From contig ML679961.1 in NCBI GenBank assembly GCA_007922225.1, positions 70,412,890 through 70,476,889 of the forward strand: a DNA stretch of 64,000 bases. The letters are read 5' to 3'. Below, in pieces: positions 55,421 through 64,000 of the stretch. The position numbers and the translations under genes were made by a program. The DNA comes from Emydura subglobosa (taxonomy: Eukaryota; Chordata; Testudines; Chelidae). A model generated the notes under the pieces. The model saw nothing but the letters and a program-made list of their open reading frames with translations, did not search any database and was not told where the DNA came from. The number at the start of each line of letters is the position of its first letter. Positions within the stretch are counted from its first letter, which is position 1.

Positions 55421-55897
55421 AAACTCTAGTTCAGATGTTTCTCTGTGTGATGTCCTGGGGAGATTATTTGACCAGGACTTTGGAATAATTGAAGAAATGA
55501 CCCCTTTACCTCCATCCTAAAGGATCTATCTCAGGGTTCAGACTGAGCTTTATGCACATTGGAGAGGACTTTGGGAGAGTAGTGAGTGCTGTGTGAATGC
55601 TCGTGCAGTTTCATCAGTGAAAGTGATTCCCTCTGTCCTAGTTCAGGTAACTACACCTGTGTTCCCCCTCTGTGGGCCAGCAATGACACCCACACTCAGG
55701 CTTCTATCTCCCCTGCTATCCCCTCTCCTAGGTGGAGACCCACATTTCTCTCCCTGCTTACCAGGCTGCATGATTTTTCCAGGCTGCACAGTTCCCTCCT
55801 ACTTTCTCTTATTCCCCAGCAAGGCAGACTGTCTAAGCAGGTCAGCGTCTGTACTTTGCTTCAAAAGCTGTGAACAGCATAATTATCCACAGTGAAG
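55421..55897. other. Non-coding stretch
   Basis: No gene was recognised. Confidence 0.4.
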
Positions 55898-56060
55898 TTA
55901 CCACACAGCTCCTTCTAAGCAAGTACATGTATTCATAAGGTAAAAGCATTACAGAGAGAACATATTAAAAACAACAACAGAACCTACATACATACTAATA
56001 AGCTTCCCAGAGATCAGCCCAACTCCAACAAGGGCTCTGGCTAGGGAACAGATCTTCAAA
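55898..56060. repeat. Unnamed interspersed repeat, copy B
   Basis: TTACCACACAGCTCCTTCTA, GGTAAAAGCATTACAGAGAG and TTAAAAACAACAACAG match copy A at 38721-39020. Confidence 0.5.
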
Positions 56061-56856
56061 CCTCACCAATGGGTTTTTCTCTGGTTAAAGTTCATAACTG
56101 CCTTGGCTCAGAACAAGCACTCCCATAAATCTATGAATCATTCGTTTAATCCAGTTTGGACCTCTGGTCTGGTGCTCACATAACAGAAGATCAGTGGATA
56201 ATGTGTTTCTCCTCAGGGCGCAGCTGCAAGGTGAGAAGTTGCCTTTCCCTCCTCCCAAGTATTTCCTAGAAATCCCACTTAATTTTGTTTATCTGACATT
56301 GTTTCAAAGAGTCTCTTGAATTTCATAACACTTCCCAAAGTTTGACATTAGTCACATCTCTTAGAGAAGTGACAGAAACTCCTACAATAACACGAACATT
56401 TGCATTGTTAACACAATGAGCTCTTAAGACACATAAACTTAATTCAAGATGGTTTTTCCAGATATGGCAGGCAACAGCCATATCTGTGTCCCCCTTCACT
56501 GAGCCCTTTACCTCAATATGAAGTCTCAGGTCTCAGTTTTCCACTGTGCCTGAGCAGGACTCAGATGCAGCGGAGAGCAGAGGCTGATAGGGAGCCAGCC
56601 AATCATAGCTTCTTGATTCTCAGTTGCCTGACCCCAACATAAGTTAAAGCTGCAGGGGGCACTTTTAGCTTAAGCCACTCATGTAAGATCCCTTATTGAC
56701 CTTATGCCAGTGAAGAATCAGGAGTGGCGGAGCCTTACTCCACCACACTACTTTATGTCGCCTCCCTGCCCTTGACAGACCCTCTTCTACCTTTACACTG
56801 GGTGGCTCAATGATGCCATCAGAAGAAGCACAGCTGCCTCTGCCAGCTTTATACCA

Positions 56857-56890
56857 GTGGAGATTCCCTGTATACAGGGGGATTCTCCAC
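56857..56890. repeat. Near-perfect 34 base palindrome
   Basis: GTGGAGATTCCCTGTA is followed by TACAGGGGGATTCTCCAC, its reverse complement apart from two extra G bases. It could form a long hairpin. Confidence 0.8.
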
Positions 56891-57089
56891 AGGAACGCTC
56901 CGACTGGTTTAAATTCCCTTTGCACTGTGTGAGTGCACTTATTAGACCTAAGAATCCATCACTCACAGCTCTGATTCAAGGAGCTCCCATTACCTGGGAC
57001 ATAGTAATGCCCTCTCCATAAACCAGACATTTCTAACTACTTATCCTCTAAGTATTTAAGGAATTCAGAATCCCCATGCTCATTTCCTT

Positions 57090-57119
57090 TGCTTCTTTCT
57101 TTCTTTCTTCTCTTCTTTC
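57090..57119 (+). repeat. (TTTC)n-rich tract
   Basis: Imperfect TTTC tetranucleotide run. Confidence 0.85.
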
Positions 57120-58214
57120 TGTGTCTGCCTTCCTAAACTGTGTGGACTAGACGTGGTCAGTAAAGATGGGAGTACAGTCTCTACTTTCAGTCACAGTGCT
57201 TCCATTCAAGATGAACCCAGAACACTCTGGGTTTTGAAAATGGGATGGGCTGAAATCGAGAACATCCCCTGCTCTCTCAAATCCCTAATGCTCCTTAACC
57301 AGATATACAGAGAACAATTTCTGATGAGTTTACACCTGTTTCTGGCTGACACAGCTGCTCAAAACACTAAATAAAAACCTTCAGGCTTCTCTGAATCTGA
57401 AGCAGGATTGGTTTGATTCTGGCTGGCTGACCCATCCCTACCAAAAACCACACCACACAGAGGATCACTAATGTAGCAAGAACTGCTGGAGTTATTCAGC
57501 ATCAGCACCCAGGGCCACATGCAGAGGGAAATATTTGCTTTTGAAAAGTGATTGCTGTGTTTGGGATGAAATGATTTATTTGTTTTTGCAGATGGGCAGG
57601 GACCCACACAGAGTGGAGACACATCAGCCCTTCCCGTGCTCACTAGGGTTCCTGCACACCTGCATCCTGCTGTTATACACAACACTGCCTCTCCATAAGG
57701 CCAGGCCACTGGGCAAATACCAGAATTGTCCTCAGCCACTGTGATACCCTAGACAAGCTGAGAATCTCACACTGGAATGTGGCCAATCCTGTGGCCAGTG
57801 TTTGTTTTTGTGTGTGGTTTTTTTCCAGAATTGCTCATTGTCCCTCTGATATGTATGGACTTCAATTAAGGTGGCTTTTGAGATCAGCCAAGAACGGTAT
57901 GCAGATAAGATGAACTCAGCACTGATTCTATTGGCTCAAACAGGAAGAGGCTGCCATTAGTCTTGCTCAGAAGTGCTTCTGTCTACGGACTGCTAGGATT
58001 CTGGTTAGAATCTCAGCACTGCTGATGTACAGGATGCTTGTACGTGCATGCATTCACACACACATCCCTCTCCACCAGATAGGGAACACTGCTCAAGGTC
58101 TCTGCTAGCATCCAGCCAGCAGCTGGCAATGACAATGCAGTTATTCAAGAGGAAATGAGATCCACCAGCAAGGCACCTACTTTGAAACACCTGGCGACAG
58201 CTTCCTCGGGGGAA

Positions 58215-58225
58215 GGGGGGGGGGG
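58215..58225 (+). repeat. Poly-G tract
   Basis: Eleven G bases after GGGGGAA. Confidence 0.85.
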
Positions 58226-59460
58226 CACTGTTAGTTGATAAAGAATTCTGAAGCCTATCTATCTGGAAGTTAAAGAGTGCATGAAAATAAAAACTGAGTT
58301 TCAGGGATATGTGGTAAAATGTCAGTACAGCATCTCTGTATTGGTCCCTTCAGTTTCTGAAGAATTTAAACTTTTTTATAGGAGTAAAACAAACCAACCA
58401 ACCCATCTTTCTAGCTTTTACGGTTGCAAAGAAGCATCTGAATGTGGAAGCTATGCTGTATTGTCCTGAGTCTATGGAAACAAAGACAAGAACAACAGGT
58501 CAGATTCAGACATGATTTGTTAGTCCACTGATTTCAAGGGAGCTCCACCAAAGATGAATTTGATCCAATAGCTCTGAAAGGTGAGAATAGCCCTCTCAGT
58601 GGGTAGTTAACTCTGAAGCCTAATGACAACCACCTAAATTTGCAGTATTATTAACTATTGCACTGTAGATCTGGAAATCTAATTGCAACTAGGATTGTGG
58701 GCAGGGCTTGCAGAGGAGTTCACCTTTTATCCGTTCTGGGAACTGAACCTTACCGCAGTGCTGCAAAATACAAGCAAAACAGGGCCCCAGCTCAATAAAA
58801 AGGAAGAAGATTCAATTTCTGGAGATGGGGTGGAAGGTGTGTCACTCTGTTCTGACAGCCCCAGTTTTGTATTATCGACTGCGTACAGGATGTCGCCTGC
58901 CCCTCTCTGTCTGTCTCTGAGGGAGGCCACTCCCCCTCGCTGTCACACCTGTGTGGACAAACTTTATACAGGAGATTAACTTTTTGTCCATAGCCGGAGC
59001 CCTCAAGCAGGGTGGGGTGAGCAAGCAGTCTCTAGCCCCGGGCCTGCCCACCCACACTTGAGGGCCTGGGAGCAAGTGACAGGCCACATCCTCTACAGAC
59101 TGTATGACTGAAATCGACTTCCTGGCTTGAAGCCATACTTGAAATGTCTGAGCTTGATCGTTATTCTAATCAGTCTTCCTGGCTTATCTGAAATTGCACA
59201 TGAGTAGCACAAATAGCAATTACTGTGGGATTTGTCGCATTTAGTGAGACATTGGAAGGCTGGAGGTTCATCCATGAGAAATGAGAGCACCTGGTTACTT
59301 TGGGGTTGGGAGGGGAGGGAGTTTGGGCTACTAGCTGTCAATCAGCTAGTTTGTGGCACTAGAGAGGAGGAGAAAAGGGAGGGGAATGGAAGAGGAAATT
59401 AAGAAGAGAGGCTCTGGACCCTGCTGCAGGTGGGGAAAAGGAAGGTGAAATTCAAACTGA

Positions 59461-59688
59461 GGCTTGGTCTACACTAGAAAGTTAAGTCGACCCATCTACA
59501 GTGCTCAGGGATGTGAAAAATCCACAGAAGAATTCTGTCAACCTAGCTACTATCTCTCAGGGAGGTGGATTACCTATGCTGACCGGAGAACCCCTCCCTC
59601 GGAATAGGTAATATCTACATTGAAACACTGCAGTGGCGCAGCTGTATCACTGCAGCTGCACCACTGAAGCATTTCAAGTGTAGATAAG
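59461..59688 (-). mobile_element. Harbinger-type MITE, 228 bp
   Basis: Left end GGCTTGGTCTACACTAGAAA and right end TTTCAAGTGTAGATAAG are inverted copies with a few changes. The interior CAACCTAGCTACTATCTCTC and GGAGGTGGATTACC is the reverse complement of the interior of the MITE at 14871-15146. There is no coding capacity. Confidence 0.75.
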
Positions 59689-60517
59689 TGAATGTTAAAT
59701 GACACTATGACATATATAAAATATATATGGAATGCAGTTTTCAATGAAGCCAGAGAGACTGTCTCCAGCACAGAGAATGAAATGGAGAAGCAATGATCAT
59801 CCCCAGAGGATTTTTCAGTCTGTGCCACCTGATTGTCTCTTGAATGTGGGATGAGGAAAAACCTCATTCATGTCCTCTGTGTGATCCTCAGAACAGAAGC
59901 ACATCACTTGCCATCATCTTTAAAGTCCAATTAAGCTGATCTTCACCTCTCCCATTAAGCCTAGATGTTTACAGCACATGCAGTTTGGGATGAAACATCT
60001 TCACCAGCTGTTCTGATACCTGGTTCAGTACGTGCCCAGAAATACTGGAGTGAGTGAAAGGTAGAGAGGCAGCCCTGGCTATGAATTTCCTAGGGAGCCA
60101 TTCAATCAGAGAGCAGTGACTTACATGATTAGTCAAAGTACAAAAACTGAAGTCTGTTTGTAGCTAACTCACAAATAGGAAAAGGGGCTGTGTTTGTTGA
60201 ACAGATTGTTCGATATGAATAATTCAAGCAACTCTATTCATATGGAACCTTCAGAATTGCTGAAGTGTCCCTCATTCGTCTCATCACTTCAAGCCAGCCT
60301 GTCACACCTTCTTCCATGCTTTTTAACCTCATCCGAAGGCCCAGGGAGGCCCATTTCGATGTGGAAATGTCCTGCCTTGATATCAATCCAGGTGCTTCTT
60401 ATCCTGGGTTCTACATTTGGACATAGACGCTTGATAGCTTGTAACAATGAGTGAGTGAACATAACCCTTGGTAGGCATTTAACAAGTGGCTTGAATTTCA
60501 TGGCAACAAAGGACGTG
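59689..60517. other. Non-coding stretch
   Basis: No gene was recognised. Confidence 0.45.
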
Positions 60518-60832
60518 CCAAACCAGAACAAATCAATGGTTCATCCAATCTGGTATCCTACCCCCTGCCATACCAGAACAGAACAATGGTCAAGCTAGTT
60601 ACACCCTTAGTTACTTTCATGCCAGATTGAAACAGACCCGTGGCCCATCTAGTGAGTTATCCTGCCTCCTGCCATATACCAAGCCAAAACAATGGTCCAT
60701 CTTAGTTCTTTATCCTGTCTTCTGCCTTACTGGGACAGTCGAATAGTCCATGTTGTCCAGGATTCCACCAACCACCTCCCATGCCAGATCAAATCAATGG
60801 TCCTCCTCTTACAATATCCCACCTCCCTAGGC
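60518..60832 (+). repeat. Minisatellite of six degenerate 50-54 bp units
   Basis: Units begin with CCA/CAT/CCT plus TGCCAGA or TACCAGA at 60518, 60568, 60618, 60672, 60725 and 60779. Typical unit words are CCAGAACA, AATCAATGGTCCATCTAGT, TTATCCTGCC and TCCTG. The sequence to the right (ATGAGTGGCCAGCGCCAGAA, 60900-60920) resembles the flanking part of a widespread sauropsid LINE/SINE-like repeat that contains a single such unit. The array may therefore be a local amplification. Confidence 0.7.
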
Positions 60833-61545
60833 CCTATCCTACCTCCTTTCCATTCATGGACAAGCCAGTGGCCCTGCTACTCTGATATCTCATCTCTGAT
60901 GAGTGGCCAGCGCCAGAAGCTTAAGGGGAAAGTAACCCTGTCCTCCCACCCCGATGAACATGACTGAAGAATACTATCTTTAGAGGGAAGGTGGGAATTC
61001 CTTCCTGATGCCAAATGTTTATGTCCTGAAGATAAAAGACTCTGATCTCTAATCATTGTTACCCAGCTAGTTTCGCTGCTGATGCTAATCTAGTTAATAA
61101 AAAAATTTAATCTTTTAAAACTATGAATAAGCCACTTGGCTCTGTAATTTCCTGCGACAGCAAAGTTATACAATGTTGTCACTCAGTGACCCTCTGATCA
61201 AATTTGCCCGCACAATGCATTAGCTTTGTCAATGCTCTGGTGTGACTGGCTGCCGCAATCCCACCCTTCAAAGGCTGCCAGGCAAATGGTTAACTACACT
61301 TTGCAGACAATGTGTTTCTGACTGGGAACCTTAACATGAACTGTTCTCCAAATCTCTTTTCATTAAAAATAATCTACAGGACATTTGATGTAGAAAGATT
61401 CATTTAATTCCCAATTTTCAAAGTCTTATGTTGACTAAGTACGGCATAGCACTGTCTGTACTGATGGAGAAGATGCTATATATTCACTGAAAGAACATTC
61501 TGAAGACAGAAGTGAGAATCGTACAATGAAATACATTTCTGCCAC
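60833..61545. other. Non-coding stretch
   Basis: No gene was recognised. The first 100 bases may belong to the repeat from which the minisatellite arose. Confidence 0.4.
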
Positions 61546-61605
61546 AAAAGGAAAGAAAAGAAAAGAAAATAGAGGAAAAGGAGAATAAAAGGAAATAGAG
61601 TTAAA
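61546..61605 (+). repeat. A-rich (AAAGA)n-like tract
   Basis: AAAAGGAAAGAAAAGAAAAG followed by AAAATAGAGGAAAAGGAG. Confidence 0.85.
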
Positions 61606-61989
61606 AGCAAAGGCAAATCCAGTCTCCCACACATCTAGGTACAAAACTCCTTTCTCTCTGACTGTCCTAGATGAGCCATGTTAGATCTGATATACACACA
61701 GTGCTTGTTCTGCTTTAACTAGATCAGTATGAAAAGGGTATAGTTAAAGCAATATAGCCCATTAGCATGGACACAGTAATAGCAATACTGAAATGTGTAT
61801 GCTGATAGAGTTTATTCTTGTAATTTTTGTGGTCTACTGAGTCAATATGAAATGATGGAAACAGCTACAAGTGTGGCTGGGAGTATCACCATGTTCAATC
61901 ATCCCAAGGATTTGCAGTCTGTTATTGTCCAGTTTTTAAGTTCTAAGCTATTTTTGGATTTTTCAGTCGGTCACAGCTGAGGATAGTGA
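61606..61989. other. Non-coding stretch
   Basis: No gene was recognised. Words at 61695-61780 hint at an old MITE but no ends are visible. Confidence 0.4.
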
Positions 61990-63130
61990 GTCAGGACAAA
62001 CTGTTGAGAAATGGGGTAGACCCTGCCCAGACTGGTGGTTATTCTTCCATAAGATATACCAAGCCAGCAATAAAAGTGAACTTCTGTCTTACCACACCCT
62101 TAACAGGAAGTCAGAAAAGCAGCCTCTTTAGATATCCCAGTCCTTGTTTCGCCAACCCAGACACTATATTTTATGATGAGTGGTTATCTAAAACCAATTT
62201 CATCAACCAAAGGGTTCTTCTGATCCCATGAGATCAGCCACACAGCCAGGCCAATGTATAATTCAGATCTTACCCAATAATCATGCTACTGCCAATCCTT
62301 TAGTATCTAATAGCTAAAGGTTTATTCATAGGGAAAAAGAAAGAAGAGAGAGTTAAAATTGTCAAAGAATCACATACATACAATCATTGCAGAGTTTTTA
62401 GATTAAGTTTGTAGCAATGGTGGATTAAATTGCCAATTTGCAAAGTCTCTGGAAATAACCCAAACAGCTTGGGGGTCATCAGTTTTTCTTTAAAGCTTCT
62501 TTGTTAGAAATCCAGTCCAGAGAAATGAAGCAGGAAATGAAGACAAAATGGAGATGTTTCCAGGGCATTGTATATCTTCTTCCATGTGGGTGGATGCTTA
62601 TGCTTTCAGTCTCAGTGGTCTGTGGAAAATTACAAACAAGCAAGCCCAAAATGGAGTCCAGGGTTGCATGAGTAAGTCACATGCCTTCAGCAGCCATTGT
62701 CCATATTCATAGGAAGGCTCATCAGGTGGGGAGAGGCTTTTTTCTTCTATGGCCTATTGTGCGAGCCAAATGTCCTTTAATGGGCCATTAACTTGCAGCA
62801 TATCCCATTCAGGATGGGCTGTCTGGCTTCAATGTAGATTTTACCTGGCGGGTGTGACTCAGAAATGCAGTATATATGCAGGATGCCAGTACATAGTCAA
62901 TATTTATAACTTTAAATAAAAAAATCTATATTTCAGATACAAAATGATATATGCATATAAACAGGATAGTCATACTCAGCAAATCATAACTTTTCCATTG
63001 ACACCTTACATGACATATTTTGCATGAATTTCGTTGCAATTGTATAAAAGTGTAGCAACAATGTTATACATGGTTATATTTCAATCATACATCATCACAA
63101 TTCATACAACAGCATGTGCTTTCATCTAAT
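61990..63130 (-). mobile_element. LTR-like interspersed repeat
   Basis: On the minus strand a decayed TATA-like AGATATACAA near 62575 is followed about 250 bases later by AATAAA (62321-62326), with roughly 300 further bases to the left. The order U3, R, U5 fits an LTR. I recognise the composition as a sauropsid LTR type, but both ends and any target duplication are unclear. There are no retroviral genes. Confidence 0.45.
62321..62326 (-). promoter_or_regulatory. Polyadenylation signal in the LTR-like repeat
   Basis: AATAAA on the minus strand (ATGAATAAACCTTTAGC context). Confidence 0.4.
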
Positions 63131-63134
63131 ACCA

Positions 63135-63268
63135 TTGTAACACCTTTACACTGTTGTAAGTGCCTCCACACATGGGGTGGTACTGATTTAACTATTTCTG
63201 TAAAAAAATTACACCCCCCCAACTGAAATAGTGAAATCAGTCTAAAAACTGAACGTACACCAGGCCTT
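63135..63268 (+). mobile_element. MITE right half
   Basis: GGTACTGATTTAACTATTTC, AACTGAAATAGTGAAATCAG and the end CTGAACGTACACCAGGCC match the right half of a sauropsid MITE whose end reads GTGTAGACCAGGCC. The left half is missing or unrecognisable. Confidence 0.5.
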
Positions 63269-63359
63269 AGTTAATGGGGGCAGTCAGGGAGAGGGCCCCT
63301 TTAGTTTCTCTATTTCCATTGTATGATGGAAGTCAGTAAATAGAGCTAGTCAAAGTTCC

Positions 63360-63715
63360 TCACTGATGAAAAATGGTCCTTTTCTGAAAGAAAATGTTCT
63401 GTGTGGAAAATTTTCATTTTTTTCAAAATTCTCTGATTTTCTGATGAAAAACTCCCCAAAACTGAAAATCCATTTTTTTCACTTTTCAGAAATGAAAATG
63501 AATTTTTGTTTTATTACCATCTCCCCATTCACCCTTTTCTCCCTTTCCTCCCCCCCACTCCTCCATTTTGTCACTGTTAAATGGAGTGGGGGTGGGGGAA
63601 TGGAAGAAAGGGAGGAAATCCCCAGATATGAAAAACTGAAAACCAAACACTGAAATTGGAAACCTTTTGGGATTTTGTAGTTTTGCTGAAAAAAATGGAA
63701 ATTTTTCGTGATACA
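63360..63715. repeat. Fold-back repeat with T/C-rich and A/G-rich halves
   Basis: The left half (CATTTTTTTCAAAATTCTC, CCCTTTCCTCCCCCCCACTC, CTCCATTTT) is mirrored by the right half (AAATGGAGTGGGGGTGGGGG, GAAAGGGAGGAAATCCCC, TGAAAAACTGAAAACC) around GTCACTGTT at about 63569. No coding capacity; the overlapping open frames there are by-products. Confidence 0.55.
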
Positions 63716-64000
63716 TCCTTATAATTTTTCAATCATCTGTAGCAATAACCCTACCTAGATTTTTGTGTTCTGTTAGAATGGTGCCGGGGCATAGCCTCTG
63801 GATGGAGGAGGACCTGGATTTCACTGTCCTACTGAAATGGACTTTGGATCTGTTCTTGGAGAAAGAATGACCAGAACTGAATTGATGTGCCCACTGGGCA
63901 GGGCCAGGATATAGAGTGAGGGTCAAAAATAGTTTCAGGAATTCTTATTCAGCTGGAGAAATTCCAGATTATTGGGGAGATGAAGTGTTTGAACTCTGTC
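63716..64000. other. Non-coding stretch at the window end
   Basis: No feature was recognised. Confidence 0.4.

Larger units (their letters stand above)
56061..59460. other. Non-coding stretch with a hairpin and simple repeats
   Basis: About 3.4 kb without a recognised gene. It holds a 34 base hairpin (56857-56890), a TTTC-rich tract (57090-57119) and a G run (58215-58225). Open frames such as 57359-57739 and 58683-58979 lack known motifs. Confidence 0.45.

Noticed and set aside
57359..57739. 126 codon minus-strand frame as a small Cys-rich gene
   Set aside because: No signal peptide, no recognisable Cys pattern, and an overlapping plus-strand frame of similar quality.
60518..60832. CRISPR-like array
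   Set aside because: Units vary along their whole length with no constant repeat and unique spacers; it is a degenerate minisatellite in vertebrate DNA.

Overview
This window reads as vertebrate, non-mammalian nuclear DNA, most likely from a turtle or a closely related sauropsid. That is an inference from repeat content: CR1 LINE fragments in both orientations, a Penelope-like element with a GIY-YIG endonuclease, MIR-type SINEs, PIF/Harbinger, hAT and Tigger-like DNA transposons with many short MITEs, and several solo LTRs. I see no bacterial operon structure, no tRNA or rRNA gene, no CRISPR array, and no host exon set I can name. The window looks intergenic or intronic, and nearly every protein-like signal belongs to a decayed mobile element.

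Layout. 1-3917: a CR1 3' tail abuts a broken hAT (ZBED/SCAND3-like) transposon on the minus strand. 6356-11026: a nearly complete PIF/Harbinger transposon with two converging broken genes, a spliced Myb/SANT-like gene (+) and a DDE transposase (-), split by a solo LTR. 11-30 kb: scattered MIRs, Penelope tails, Harbinger-type MITEs, a hAT MITE, two members of a palindromic fold-back family, CR1 scraps and microsatellites. 31.6-33.3 kb: a 5'-truncated Penelope-like element followed by a degenerate minisatellite. 36-38.6 kb: a hAT element carrying an internal LTR, then a 1 kb Tigger-like element inside a MITE. 40.7-42.8 kb: CR1 fragments and an LTR. 44.7 kb: a LINE scrap. 48.3-50.2 kb: the best CR1 copy, with reverse transcriptase and C-terminal region broken by stops and frameshifts. 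54.2-55 kb: an LTR. 59.5-63.7 kb: a MITE, a 50-54 bp minisatellite, an LTR-like repeat and a fold-back repeat.

How parts relate. No host pathway is visible. The clearest internal logic is nesting: LTR in Harbinger, LTR in hAT, MITE in Penelope tail, Tigger in MITE, MIR in MIR. This gives a relative order of insertion. The most unusual signal is a hammerhead-ribozyme-like core in both Penelope tail types. Approximate boundaries are marked as such; family names rest on recognised motifs, terminal repeats and flanking duplications, not on a database search.
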